A program made the translations under genes and the position numbers. From Brevibacterium limosum (GTDB lineage: Bacteria; Actinomycetota; Actinomycetes; Actinomycetales; Brevibacteriaceae), in NCBI RefSeq assembly GCF_011617705.1, contig NZ_CP050154.1, forward strand, positions 2,852,001 through 2,916,000: DNA of 64,000 bases, given 5' to 3'. Positions 28,270-37,513 of this stretch are shown here, one piece after another (within the stretch, counting starts at the first letter, position 1; each line of letters starts with the position of its first letter). The notes under the pieces were generated by a model. The model did not search any database. It was not told the origin of the DNA and saw nothing but the letters and a program-made list of their open reading frames with translations.

Positions 28270-28989
28270 TCAGGCGGGCTGCGTTCCGTCCCACCAGTCG
28301 AGGACCCGCTGGGCCTGCAATGTCACCCATTTCGACGGTTCACCGGCGCGGCGGAACAGATTCCTGGAGAGGAGGTACTCCTCTCCCCCGGCTCTGGCGC
28401 GCTGCACACGTGGGCCGTCACCGGTGTGCTTCTGGTAGTCGAGGAGGGCGATCAGCGCGTTGAGGGTGGAGTGATAGGACGAGACCTCCGAGCCTTCGAC
28501 CCATTCGCAGTTCCACCCGCCGTCGGGAAGCTGGTGGTCGAGGAACCAGTCCACGAGGCCGTCGACATCGGCGTCCAACCACAGACCGTTCGACAGTGTC
28601 CACGAATTGATGCACACGTCGACCTCACCGTCCCAGTAGGGAAGGTCTTCGTATTCCCACCGCGCGGCCCTGAGCCTCTCGGCCGTTCCCTCCAACGCCG
28701 AGGCGGCCAACCCCCATTCGCGCAGGTCCTTCAGCGCCCACGTCGTCGCCGTCCAGGGCTGTGCTCGGTCATCGTCGAAGGTGAAGTCGGACGGGAAGAA
28801 CGCCCCGCCGGCCCATTGCCCGTCCGGGTCCTGGTGGGACAGCAGATCGGCACCGAATCCCTCGTGGGCGACTTTCGCTCGGGTTGCCTGCCAGCTCGTT
28901 TCCTCCGCACCGAGCAGGTCGCGTTCGACCTGCCACCGCAGTGCCGGATCGGAATCGAGCAGCCAGTCGGACAGTTGTGTGCTGATCAT
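28270..28989 (-). CDS. Prenyltransferase/squalene-cyclase-like alpha-barrel protein
   Basis: 239 residues, cytosolic. Two QW-like repeats are seen: HQDPDGQWAGGAFF near residue 52 and HQLPDGGWNCEW near 155, the glycine-tryptophan turns of squalene-hopene cyclase and related alpha-alpha barrels. It is much shorter than a cyclase (about 630 residues) and lacks its DxDD, so enzymatic cyclisation is unlikely. The product is unknown. Confidence 0.7.
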   Translation of the reverse strand: MISTQLSDWLLDSDPALRWQVERDLLGAEETSWQATRAKVAHEGFGADLLSHQDPDGQWAGGAFFPSDFTFDDDRAQPWTATTWALKDLREWGLAASALEGTAERLRAARWEYEDLPYWDGEVDVCINSWTLSNGLWLDADVDGLVDWFLDHQLPDGGWNCEWVEGSEVSSYHSTLNALIALLDYQKHTGDGPRVQRARAGGEEYLLSRNLFRRAGEPSKWVTLQAQRVLDWWDGTQPA

Positions 28990-29170
28990 CGTTGATCTCC
29001 CACATCGATCGAACAGTCTCTTCGAGAGTAGGCGCCGAACCGTGCGATGACCATACCCCAGTCGCGGAAGACGGCTGAAAGGATCGTCGCCGAGGCGGGC
29101 CTTGACCCTGTTCCGAGCACAGGGTCTTCCATGGCAGTCAGACAGAGACGACCAGTGAAAGGACTTGACG

Positions 29171-30091
29171 ATGTCTGCTGCGAACAGCCTGGACGAGGCT
29201 TCCCGTCCCTTCGGTGCTCAGCTCACGATGCGCTGGTGGGTGCCCATTCTGCTGACCGTCCTCGTAGTCGGAGCCACCTACGCGCTGCAGGCACTGTTCC
29301 TCTCCGCCGCCGCGATCATCGAGGTGGGCCTGTGGGGCAAGGACCCCCACGATGCCACCCTGACACCACTGACCTATCTGGCGACGAACCTCGCGATCAT
29401 CCTGTTGGCTCCGCTGACGCTCATGGTCCTGCGACTGGCGACGAAGACGCCGTGGCGCAGCGTCATGACCACCATCCGCCGGTTCTCCTGGCGCCGGCTC
29501 GGAAGCTATACGCTGCTGTTTGCGGGGCTGATGATCTTCCTCAACGTAATCCTCGCCCTCGTTCACCCCTCTCCCGGTTCGGCCTTCCAGGTCACCGGAA
29601 CGACGACCCTGCTGCTGGCAGTCGTGCTGCTGACCACTCCGCTTCAGGCCGCCGCTGAGGAGATCACCTTCCGGGGAGTGCTCACGGCATCGTACGCGTC
29701 GTGGATCCGTGCCGCGCGTCCGACGCTCATCGTCGGAATCAGCCTGTCGACCCTGCTGTTCGCGCTCCTGCACACGAGTTCGGATCCGTGGATGTTCCTC
29801 AACTACCTCGGGCTCGGTGCGAGCACGGCTCTCATAGCGCTGCTCGGTCGTGGCTTGGAGGCGTCCATTGCGTTCCACGCGATGAACAACGTCTTCGCCA
29901 TGGCGATCGGTTCGCTCTTCGCCTTCGGCGGAGGGATCAGCCAGGACCGTTCGGCCGGTGCCGCAGGACCGTACATGCTGCTGTTCATCCTCGCCCAGGC
30001 GATCGCTGTAGTGCTGGTGTGGAGGATCGAGAAGAGGCGGACGCATGACTCCGAAACGGGGAGGGCAGAGCTCCGCTTAGCCGCGCAGTGA
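29171..30091 (+). CDS. CPBP-family intramembrane protease
   Basis: 306 residues from ATG 29171 (GAAAGGA upstream). Eight or so membrane spans. The Abi/CPBP active-site motif is AAEEITFRG (EExxxR), then a FALLHTSSDP histidine and FHAMNNVFAMA (HxxxN). The family includes bacteriocin-immunity and stress-signalling proteases. It ends inside the convergent M20 gene (15-base overlap). Confidence 0.88.
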   Translation: MSAANSLDEASRPFGAQLTMRWWVPILLTVLVVGATYALQALFLSAAAIIEVGLWGKDPHDATLTPLTYLATNLAIILLAPLTLMVLRLATKTPWRSVMTTIRRFSWRRLGSYTLLFAGLMIFLNVILALVHPSPGSAFQVTGTTTLLLAVVLLTTPLQAAAEEITFRGVLTASYASWIRAARPTLIVGISLSTLLFALLHTSSDPWMFLNYLGLGASTALIALLGRGLEASIAFHAMNNVFAMAIGSLFAFGGGISQDRSAGAAGPYMLLFILAQAIAVVLVWRIEKRRTHDSETGRAELRLAAQ

Positions 30092-31267
30092 CCGCTCCCA
30101 GGCCAAGGTCGCGAGCGCGGCTGCCTGGTCGGGGAGGTGAGCATCGTCGAACAGAACCTCGGGTGAATGATTGATCGCAGCCGTCTCCGGATCGATGCCT
30201 TCGGGTGACACGAAGAAGAACACGAAGGCACCGGGCACCTGCTCGAGCACGAAGGAGAAGTCCTCGGACCCCATGAGCGGGTCCGGGACCTGCACCACTC
30301 GCTCGACGCCGAATCGATCGGTCAGTGCGGCCAATGCGAAGGCGGCTTCGTCCCCGTCATTGACCGTGACGGGGTACTGCTCGGTCCAGACCACCTCGGC
30401 CGTGCACCCGTGTGCTGCCGCGATCGACTCAGCCTGCCGTGCGGCGAGTTCGGGGAACTTCCGCGTCGTCTCGTGGGAGAGAGTGCGCACGGAGGCCCCG
30501 AGTTTCGCCGAGGCGGGGATGACGTTGACGGCTTCTCCTGCCTCCAGCTGGGTCACCTGGGCGACGATGGGGTCGAAGACGCTGAATGATCCGGTGACCA
30601 TCGACTGCAGGGCCTGTCCGAGTTCGAGGATCGGACGGACCGGGTCGACGGCGTCTTCCGGTCGCGAGCTGTGTCCGCCGCTGCCGTGCATGGTCACGTG
30701 CAGCGTATTCGCTCCAGCCATGATCGTGCCCGGTCTGGTCACGAAGGTTCCCGGCGGTCCCGGGGCCACGTGGATCGCGTAGGCGGCGTCGGGCCTCTGC
30801 CCGATGGCTTCGAACATCCGTTCTTCGAGCATGATCTTCGCCCCGCCCATGCCCTCTTCGCCGGGTTGGAACATGAAGGCCACGGTCCCTGAGAGGTCGG
30901 CCTGATGGGCGGACAGCAGCTGTGCGGCTCCGACGAGTCCCGAGACATGGAGATCGTGTCCGCAGGCGTGCATGTTTCCGTTCGCCGACGCGAAATCGAG
31001 TCCGGTCGCCTCGACGACGGGCAGAGCGTCCATGTCCCCGCGCAGCAGCACTGTCGGGCCGGGGTGTGCTCCCCGCAGGACAGCGACGATCGAGCTGAGT
31101 CCCCGACCGAGGGTGATCTCGAGCGGCAGTCCTTCGAGGGCGCGGAGAATGCGTCGTTGCGTCTCCGGCAGGTCGAGGCCGACTTCGGGATTGCGATGGA
31201 GATCGCGGCGCAGTTCGCGCAGATCGTCGGCAAAGGCGCGGGCTTCGCTGGTGAAATCGAGTGTCAC
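30077..31267 (-). CDS. M20-family amidohydrolase
   Basis: 396 residues. The metal and catalytic motifs are LRRDLHRNPEVG, LLRGDMDALPV, MHACGHDLHVSG (Cys and His ligands) and QPGEEGMGGAK (Glu pair), followed by the dimerisation domain (GSGGHSSRPEDAVDP). It matches the N-acyl-amino-acid/indole-3-acetyl-amino-acid hydrolase class. The next upstream gene, also on the minus strand, is another amidohydrolase, so a joint amide-degrading function is possible. Confidence 0.92.
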   Translation of the reverse strand: MTLDFTSEARAFADDLRELRRDLHRNPEVGLDLPETQRRILRALEGLPLEITLGRGLSSIVAVLRGAHPGPTVLLRGDMDALPVVEATGLDFASANGNMHACGHDLHVSGLVGAAQLLSAHQADLSGTVAFMFQPGEEGMGGAKIMLEERMFEAIGQRPDAAYAIHVAPGPPGTFVTRPGTIMAGANTLHVTMHGSGGHSSRPEDAVDPVRPILELGQALQSMVTGSFSVFDPIVAQVTQLEAGEAVNVIPASAKLGASVRTLSHETTRKFPELAARQAESIAAAHGCTAEVVWTEQYPVTVNDGDEAAFALAALTDRFGVERVVQVPDPLMGSEDFSFVLEQVPGAFVFFFVSPEGIDPETAAINHSPEVLFDDAHLPDQAAALATLAWERSLRG

Positions 31268-31346
31268 GGTGTGCTGTCCTTCTGGGAGTCGGCGCAGGAA
31301 GCGGCAGGTCGTTCTTCTGGCCCACCGCAGACATCCGCTGAACGGG

Positions 31347-32705
31347 TCAGGGGGAGATCAGTGCTCGCTTCGGAGGGTCGGGGAACCATGAGTCGCTGTC
31401 TTTGACGAGTACCCCGCCCTGGAGGATCGCTTTGACGTTGTCCGGTTCGGCCAGCGGCGTGATGTCGGTGATGGGATCGAAGTCGACGATGATGAGGTCC
31501 GCGAGTCTGCCCGCTTCAAGTGTGCCGATGTCGCCGTCGAGACGGAGGAGTTCGGCGGCGCTGCGGGTGCCGGCCACGATAGCCTCCATCGGATTCAGCC
31601 CGAGTTCGACGGCATGGACTGGTTCCCACAGGTTCTGCCCGTGCGGGCACACTCCGGCGTCCGTGCCCAGAGCCGTCCGGACCCCTGCCTCGAGCGCTGC
31701 CGCCACGCGTTCGCGGGCGATCGCCGACCACTGGGCCTTCTTCTCGTAGAGGTAAGCGGGAACGTCCCGGGGATCCGGCACGCGCAGGGCACTCGTGAGC
31801 GTGGGGACCAGGAACGTGCCATGTTCGAGCATGAGGTCGATGCCTTCATCGTCGATTCCGTAGCCGTGTTCGATCGATGCGGCGCCGCCGCGGATGGCAG
31901 CCTTGATTCCTTCCGCCCCTTGGGCGTGGGCGGCGACCGGCTGGTGTGAACGCTTCGCCGTTTCGGCGACGATGAGTCGCACATGCTCCTCGGGGACACC
32001 GATGTCATCCGGGGTGTCCGTCGGACTCGACACTCCGCCGGTCGTGCAGACCTTGACGACGTCAGCCCCTCCTCGCACGAGAAGCCTCACCATCCGCCGA
32101 ACGTCGTCATCGGTGTCGATGATCGGGTCCATCGGCAGCCCCATCGGCACCGGCCGGCCGTTGGGCAGAGTGAAGTCGGTGTGACCGCCGGTCGGGGAGA
32201 GCGGGACGACGGCGATGTGCATGCGCGGTCCTCGGATGAGGCCGGCCTCGACGGCGTCTCTGACTCCGCGGTCGATTCCGCCGAGATCGCGGACCGTCGT
32301 CACACCGGCCATCAGAGTCTGATTCGCTCGCAGCCCCATCCGGAACACGCGCTCGGAATCGAATCGCGCCGCCTCGGCAGGCTGGTCTTCGATGGACAGG
32401 CCCAGGTGGACATGCGCATCGATGAACCCCGGCAGGATGGTCTTGCCGGTCAGATCGACGACAGTGACAGTCGGCTCGTCGCGCCTGCCGCCTTCCGCGG
32501 ACTCGTCACATCGGCGGGCGGGGCCTGCGTAGACGATGCGTCCGCCGTCGACCTCGATCTCGGCGTCGGCGACAACCTCACCGCCGGTGCCGTCGATGAG
32601 CCTGGCGCCCCGGAGGATGAGTCGGTCGGCGCCGTCAGGCGTGGTGGGAAGGTAGGCAGCCGCCGTGCGGGACTCCCTGTCATCACTTCCAGTGGCGCGC
32701 TTCAC
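31347..32705 (-). CDS. Metal-dependent amidohydrolase (imidazolonepropionase/prolidase-like)
   Basis: 452 residues if read from GTG 32705; neither this nor the TTG at 32741 has a good ribosome site, so the start is uncertain. TIM-barrel motifs are GFIDAHVHLGL (HxH), GADVVKVCTTGGV (Lys), VAAHAQGAEG (His), ASIEHGYGI (His) and ALGTDAG (Asp). The C-terminal GTLEAGRLADLIIVD marks the composite amidohydrolase family. The right edge of its promoter lies next to the tRNA fragment. Confidence 0.85.
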   Translation of the reverse strand: MKRATGSDDRESRTAAAYLPTTPDGADRLILRGARLIDGTGGEVVADAEIEVDGGRIVYAGPARRCDESAEGGRRDEPTVTVVDLTGKTILPGFIDAHVHLGLSIEDQPAEAARFDSERVFRMGLRANQTLMAGVTTVRDLGGIDRGVRDAVEAGLIRGPRMHIAVVPLSPTGGHTDFTLPNGRPVPMGLPMDPIIDTDDDVRRMVRLLVRGGADVVKVCTTGGVSSPTDTPDDIGVPEEHVRLIVAETAKRSHQPVAAHAQGAEGIKAAIRGGAASIEHGYGIDDEGIDLMLEHGTFLVPTLTSALRVPDPRDVPAYLYEKKAQWSAIARERVAAALEAGVRTALGTDAGVCPHGQNLWEPVHAVELGLNPMEAIVAGTRSAAELLRLDGDIGTLEAGRLADLIIVDFDPITDITPLAEPDNVKAILQGGVLVKDSDSWFPDPPKRALISP

Positions 32706-32811
32706 ACGGCAAGACTTGCACGGTCGGCAGGAGACGCGCAATACCGGGACGGAGAGTTCCCGAATACAGAAACTCCCCCACCGGACTCTTCGTCGCGATG
32801 AGGGAGTTGAA

Positions 32812-32854
32812 CGGTAGCGGGAGGGGGACTCGATCCCCCGACCTCACGATTAAG
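32812..32854 (-). repeat. tRNA 3' fragment, probable attachment site of the integrated element
   Basis: The complement reads as the last 43 bases of a tRNA: CTTAA of the anticodon loop, TCGTG, AGGTC variable loop, T-arm GGGGG-ATCGAGT-CCCCC, acceptor TCCCGCT, discriminator A. CTT as the anticodon would make it a tRNA-Lys, but this is inference. The 5' half (D-arm) is absent on the right, where the sequence changes. A full tRNA is expected at the other end of the element, outside this window. The integrase gene lies 780 bases away. Confidence 0.65.
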
Positions 32855-32986
32855 CGATCAATTTGCTAGCCCCGTCCAGCCAATCCCAAGTGGTCAATGC
32901 GCCGCTGCAGTCATCACCTTCAGCCTCATCCGCTTCGCGGTCGGTGGTGTCCGGCAGTGGTAGCCAAGCATCTCACCATCCGCGCA

Positions 32987-33229
32987 ATGAAGTTGATGCT
33001 AACGCGAACTGGCGTTGACTACTCGGAACTCTCCTTCGAACACATCGACCGGTCTGCCATCCACACTGGTGGAACCTACGAAGGGCAGTACGTCGAGAAG
33101 ATCGATATCAAGATTTCCGGACCGAAATCACTGCGACAGCAAGCTGGATCGGCACTGTTCGAGCAAGGACTCGAATGTGCCCCCTCTCCCGACTGTGACT
33201 ACTACTCGCGCGGGGCAAAACCGTTCTGA
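32987..33229 (+). CDS. Small hypothetical protein, possibly redoxin-related
   Basis: From ATG 32987 the product has 80 residues: MKLMLTRTGVDYSELSFEHI at the start, and AKPF at the end. The stretch looks like the middle of a glutaredoxin/NrdH (KxxLxxxGVxYSE), but the CxxC is missing, so it could be a decayed copy. The wider frame to 32897 has no recognisable start. Unsure whether it is expressed. Confidence 0.35.
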   Translation: MKLMLTRTGVDYSELSFEHIDRSAIHTGGTYEGQYVEKIDIKISGPKSLRQQAGSALFEQGLECAPSPDCDYYSRGAKPF

Positions 33230-33312
33230 CAATCAGCAAACTAGTCCACGCCAGACCTAACCTGTAGGTTCAGATCATCATCGCAACTCGATACCAGCAA
33301 GGGAGCAGTACC

Positions 33313-33567
33313 ATGAGCGCGATCATCTTGACCGTCATCGGCATAGCCATCATCGGACTCATCTCCGTTCTTGCGATCACGATCGGGGTCGCAATCCTGC
33401 GGTTCGCGATTTGGGGGATCACCCTCACCGGAATCATCGGCGTAATCGTCACCATCGGCTACGACATCGACAGCCCCTACACCGCAACGCTCTGGCTCAT
33501 GGCAATTGGCGGCATACTCACAATCGCTCTAATCGGTTGGGTCCGAACTACAGCAGCCCGCAACTAA
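33313..33567 (+). CDS. Small membrane protein
   Basis: 84 residues with GGGAG before ATG 33313. It is nearly all hydrophobic with two or three spans (ILTVIGIAIIGLISVLAITI; ITLTGIIGVIVTIGY; ATLWLMAIGGILTIALIG). It has no recognised family. It precedes the integrase gene by 64 bases. Confidence 0.55.
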   Translation: MSAIILTVIGIAIIGLISVLAITIGVAILRFAIWGITLTGIIGVIVTIGYDIDSPYTATLWLMAIGGILTIALIGWVRTTAARN

Positions 33568-33631
33568 CTTCTTCGTTCCTGGCATTAAATGGGCAGCCCC
33601 CCGCCCGTGACCAGGAACAAAGGAGGACCCA

Positions 33632-34528
33632 TTGCCTGCAAACCCAACGCTCAATCGCAAGCACACCAAACTGCTCGCTGGCTACACCACATCACTTGCT
33701 GCTTACAACGCAGCCAGCACCGTCGAGATCCGCGAGTACTACCTCAGACGGTTCATGCTCTGGGCACAAGCCGAAGGACACGCGAACGTGCTCAAGCTTG
33801 GCCTCCAAGACCTTATGACCTGGCTGGCCAAACACATCGGCCCCTCGATCTCCACCAAACGTTCCGGCCGCGCCGCTCTCACGACCTTCTACCGGTGGGC
33901 GACCGACGTCGAGCACACCAAAGCTAACCCATCATCGAAACTGCCCCCGATCCGCAGCTCCCGCGGCGTCCCGAACCCGTGCCCTAATGACGTGATCGCG
34001 CAAGGCCTCTCCCGATGCACCCGCCCTAAAGACGTTCTGATGATCCTGTTCGGGGAACTCCAGGGTATGAGGGCTGGTGAAATCGCCCAATCACACTCAG
34101 ACGATGTTCTCCTTGCCACCCGACAACTCCGGATTCTCGGAAAAGGCAACAAAGAACGAATCGTGCCCCTCCACCCGCTGCTTCTCGAAATCCTGCCAAC
34201 CTTCCCGGCTGGATATTTCTTCCCCTCAGCACTCAACGCCACCGGCCACATGCTCAACCGCTCGATCGGCCGCCGTATCCGCCATCTTCTCGGATATCAA
34301 AAGGGCAGGCACGCTCACAGTCTGCGCCACAAGTTCGCCGTCGACGCGCTCGAGCTCAACCACGACATCTTGGCCCTCCGTGATCTCCTCGGCCACGCCA
34401 ATGTCGCAACAACCCAGATTTACACGAAAGCCTCAACCGCCCGACTCGAGGCCATGGTCACGGCCCTTCCCGAACCACCAGGACGTCGGGCTCGTCTCAC
34501 ACAGCTGCGCTACGAGCTCACTGACTAA
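33632..34528 (+). CDS. Tyrosine-family site-specific integrase
   Basis: 298 residues from TTG 33632, with AAAGGAGGA upstream; no ATG is better placed. The SAM-like N-terminus (YYLRRFMLWAQAEGH) is followed by the catalytic domain: Arg147 (GMRAGEI), Lys171 (GKGNKERIV), His229-xx-Arg232 (HSLRHKF), His255 (LLGHANVATTQIY) and nucleophile Tyr264. All are present. It would excise and integrate the element at the tRNA fragment 780 bases to the left. Confidence 0.93.
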   Translation: MPANPTLNRKHTKLLAGYTTSLAAYNAASTVEIREYYLRRFMLWAQAEGHANVLKLGLQDLMTWLAKHIGPSISTKRSGRAALTTFYRWATDVEHTKANPSSKLPPIRSSRGVPNPCPNDVIAQGLSRCTRPKDVLMILFGELQGMRAGEIAQSHSDDVLLATRQLRILGKGNKERIVPLHPLLLEILPTFPAGYFFPSALNATGHMLNRSIGRRIRHLLGYQKGRHAHSLRHKFAVDALELNHDILALRDLLGHANVATTQIYTKASTARLEAMVTALPEPPGRRARLTQLRYELTD

Positions 34529-34599
34529 TTCTTCGGCGACACACATTCGCTCCCGTCTTCCGGAATTCCCGGCAGTACCCCAGACGGAAGGACACCACA

Positions 34600-35184
34600 A
34601 TGAGCAAGATCCCTACCCACTACCCGGTGAAGTACAAATGCGGACACACCGCCAAACGCGACCTGTCCAAAGTTCCACCCTCCCGCCGAGCGCAGGCGGC
34701 CCAATCCGACTTCTTCGCCACAAAGGCCGGGAAGAACGGCGACGGCATGGTCTGCCCACGCTGCTTCGCCGAGTCTCGAGAACACGACCGAGACGCCTTC
34801 CTCAACCAGCTCATGCTCGATACCGAAGCATTCGAAGAAGAACACCACCTGCCCAGCCTCGAAGGCACAGAGAAGATGGTCACCTCAGGATTGATCACCT
34901 CAGCCCGCCGCGACCGCTACTCCGTCCTCGACGAAATCCTGCGCAACGAAACCACCGACACCAACACAATCCTCACCGCCGCCCGATCACTGACCTGGGC
35001 CGGCTGGTGGGCAACGAACCTCGGATACAAAACCCGCACCCAACTCGACTACGGACCCGAGGAATACGTTGAACTCATCACCGATGGTGCCGCCGAAGAA
35101 GCCAAGCGCGATGCCCGCGATACCACCGATCGCATTACGAGCGAAAACCCCCACGACTGGAACCCGGACGCTGATCCCCAATGA
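34600..35184 (+). CDS. Hypothetical protein with a Cys-rich N-terminus
   Basis: 194 residues. Early YKCGH and, near residue 52, VCPRCF form a possible C-x-H...CxxC zinc site. The rest is helical and charged (RDAFLNQLMLDTEAFEEEHH). Small zinc-ribbon proteins of this sort are common near integrases, but I recognise no family. It overlaps a possible longer frame of the glutaredoxin gene by four bases. Confidence 0.65.
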   Translation: MSKIPTHYPVKYKCGHTAKRDLSKVPPSRRAQAAQSDFFATKAGKNGDGMVCPRCFAESREHDRDAFLNQLMLDTEAFEEEHHLPSLEGTEKMVTSGLITSARRDRYSVLDEILRNETTDTNTILTAARSLTWAGWWATNLGYKTRTQLDYGPEEYVELITDGAAEEAKRDARDTTDRITSENPHDWNPDADPQ

Positions 35185-35198
35185 GTAAGGAGCCCGAT

Positions 35199-35489
35199 AT
35201 GCCCACCATCACCGTGTGGTCCAAACCAGGATGCGTGCAATGCAACGCAACGACACGCACTCTCAACCACGAGAATGTGCCCTACACCGAAAACGACCTC
35301 ACCGACCCGAAGCATCGACAACAGCTCGAGGCGTTCGTCGCTCAAGGTTTCCGTGAAGCACCGATCGTGCAGACTCCCACCGATACGTGGTCGGGTTTCA
35401 GACCGGACAAGCTGTCCACCGTCGTGGCCCATCACCGGGCAGCAACGCCCAGCCCGGCCGTTTCGGTCGATGGTCCGCACGTCGCCTGA
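35199..35489 (+). CDS. NrdH-type glutaredoxin
   Basis: 96 residues from ATG 35199, with TAAGGAGC upstream; a start at 35181 lies in the previous gene. The thioredoxin fold shows TVWSKPGCVQCNATTRTL (active CVQC), the cis-Pro region FREAPIVQT and the final GFRPDKLSTVV helix. NrdH reduces class Ib ribonucleotide reductase, but no nrdE/F is nearby. It may support an element-borne function. Confidence 0.85.
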   Translation: MPTITVWSKPGCVQCNATTRTLNHENVPYTENDLTDPKHRQQLEAFVAQGFREAPIVQTPTDTWSGFRPDKLSTVVAHHRAATPSPAVSVDGPHVA

Positions 35490-35503
35490 CCGACTCCCTG
35501 CAC

Positions 35504-35540
35504 AGTGTGGTCGTCGACTCCACCAGTCGACGACCACACT
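35504..35540. terminator. Terminator after the glutaredoxin gene
   Basis: AGTGTGGTCGTCGACT (35504-35519) and its exact complement AGTCGACGACCACACT (35525-35540) surround a five-base loop. A perfect 16-bp stem located 15 bases after the stop codon. There is no long U-tract. Confidence 0.8.
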
Positions 35541-35668
35541 CGTGTTCGCGGGCAAGGGCCGTAGTGACAAACATTTCGGGCCCGTCACCGGTAACTGGCG
35601 TGAAACCCCCAATTGGTAGGTGGAGAAACTGAGTCATGCGAAACATTACAGACGATCCGGAGGTCCCC

Positions 35669-37513
35669 ATGACACTGCACTCTGTGTCCACCGGCCCCGA
35701 GACCCCTCCCACTGGATTCATCCTCACAGCAGCAGTGACGATCATCGACCGCACTCGCATCGCGGTGCCCACCACTTCCCTGTCCGAAGCCACGACGCTA
35801 ATCCTGCGCCGCCGCCACCGTGATACCCCGATCGTCGAACTCTCACCAGCACATACTCAACCCAGTGACGACACGCCCCCAGCATTTGAGGCCCACCGCT
35901 GGTACGTCACCCCCAACGGGCTCACTCCTGTCCCGAACGATTCCACCGAACTTACCACCTACAAACTGTCATTCCACGACTTCTCCATCATCAGCGCCGA
36001 CACCGGCGCCACCATGCCCCGTACAGCCGACCTCGACGCCGTCATTGCCGCCGTCCAAGCCCTAGCCAACAGGCACGTCCACCCCCTCCAACTGACCTCG
36101 ACACTGCCCGGATTCATCACCCAAACCATCCATCCCCAAGAGTTCGACAACGGTGACGACGAGGACGACACTGATCATCTCTTCGACGAGGACGACACTC
36201 CACCGGCCTCTCCTCTGGCCCGACTCCTGTCCCGGTTCCGCAAACCACGCTCTTCAACACCCAGCAACGACCCCTTAACCCTGTTCACAGACCCCGACAG
36301 CTCGGACGCCGAGACCGCAGAACAGCTCATCATTCCTCCACGCACCAGCACTCCCCCCAACACTCCGACCCACAACCCACCCCCGACAACAAACCGGTGG
36401 GCATGGATCCGGCACCCAGCCACTCAGATCACCATCGCCAGCCTCCTGCTCATCGCCGTGGTCACGGCAATGGTCATCATCTTCTTCCCCCGCGAAGACC
36501 CCAAACCACCCCTGCCCACCGAAGTCACCGTCCTCGACGCCGCGACACCAATCGACACCGATACCTTGGTCGGCTTCGACACCGAACTGTGGTCGATCGA
36601 CTCGTCGAAAGCCGCTGCCCTGTCCTGGTTCGGCGCTGGAGTGGCCTATATCGACAAAAAGTCCGGCGACCTGGTCCTGGATGACCCCGGCACCGGCGAC
36701 ACCATCACCACCGCATCACTTGAGTCCCCGGTGAAGTACACCGCTGAATTCCTCATCGGTGATACTCCAGCGATTGCCGCCCGCACCGAGAAGTCCGTGA
36801 TCGCTCTCACCGCCGACGGCAAAACACACACCTGGCCCATTTCCGGCGACCAAACCGTGTCTGTCACTGGCACCACTCCCATGGTCACCACTGCCGATGG
36901 CACTGTTCACGCTCTCGTCTTCGGCGAAGACAAGCCCGTCAAGGTCACGACGAACCCCCAATACATCCCCGCCGCGATCGACGCCTCCACCTTGTATGAG
37001 TTCGCTGCTGACCGACCCGAGCTCGTCGCGATTCCCTTCGGCTCCGACGCTGACGATCCCGCCACCATCACACTTCCAGAACCGGTCGAAGATGCAGCAT
37101 TCTCCCGGCACCTGTCCATCGGACACGGATACGCCGTGACTCTTTGGACGCTCCACGACACCACCATGGCCGCGATCCACGATCTCCACGACAACGGGAC
37201 CGTCACCGCCACCGTCGAAGTCCCCGACACCGTCGAGAGCTGGCAGATCGGGCGAGGAATGACTACGGCGATCCTCGGCCCTTACGCCATCGACCTGAAC
37301 ACCGGCACCCCGACTTCTCGCGCCGAAACCGACTTCATCACGGCTCTGGGGCCGCTTGCCGTAACCGAACCTGACTCACAACGCGTCTATATCCGCGATG
37401 GCCGTGCCTCCACAAGCTCCCATCGCATCATCGGCTACACCGCCGACGACATCGCCATTATCCGTACATCAGACGGCACCGTCACCGCCCTGAAGAAAGG
37501 CTCCAACTCATGA
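35669..37513 (+). CDS. Bitopic protein with extracytoplasmic propeller-like domain
   Basis: 614 residues from ATG 35669 (GGAGG just upstream); ATG 35636 is an alternative. The N-terminal region up to about residue 250 is Pro/Thr/Asp-rich and cytosolic, with an acidic run near 165-185. One span follows (ITIASLLLIAVVTAMVIIFF). The C-terminal 330 residues are beta-rich with repeated turns (GDTPAIAARTEKSVIAL, then GTTPMVTTADGTVHALVF), resembling a beta-propeller. No known family. It overlaps the next gene by four bases, so the two are coupled. Such proteins are typical of actinobacterial conjugative elements but the function is unknown. Confidence 0.7.
   Translation: MTLHSVSTGPETPPTGFILTAAVTIIDRTRIAVPTTSLSEATTLILRRRHRDTPIVELSPAHTQPSDDTPPAFEAHRWYVTPNGLTPVPNDSTELTTYKLSFHDFSIISADTGATMPRTADLDAVIAAVQALANRHVHPLQLTSTLPGFITQTIHPQEFDNGDDEDDTDHLFDEDDTPPASPLARLLSRFRKPRSSTPSNDPLTLFTDPDSSDAETAEQLIIPPRTSTPPNTPTHNPPPTTNRWAWIRHPATQITIASLLLIAVVTAMVIIFFPREDPKPPLPTEVTVLDAATPIDTDTLVGFDTELWSIDSSKAAALSWFGAGVAYIDKKSGDLVLDDPGTGDTITTASLESPVKYTAEFLIGDTPAIAARTEKSVIALTADGKTHTWPISGDQTVSVTGTTPMVTTADGTVHALVFGEDKPVKVTTNPQYIPAAIDASTLYEFAADRPELVAIPFGSDADDPATITLPEPVEDAAFSRHLSIGHGYAVTLWTLHDTTMAAIHDLHDNGTVTATVEVPDTVESWQIGRGMTTAILGPYAIDLNTGTPTSRAETDFITALGPLAVTEPDSQRVYIRDGRASTSSHRIIGYTADDIAIIRTSDGTVTALKKGSNS

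Noticed and set aside
28270..28989. Squalene-hopene cyclase
   Set aside because: A third of the usual length and no DxDD.
32812..32880. Complete tRNA or tmRNA
   Set aside because: The T-arm and acceptor are fine, but to the right there is no D-arm or partner for the acceptor stem; the tmRNA consensus end is not met.
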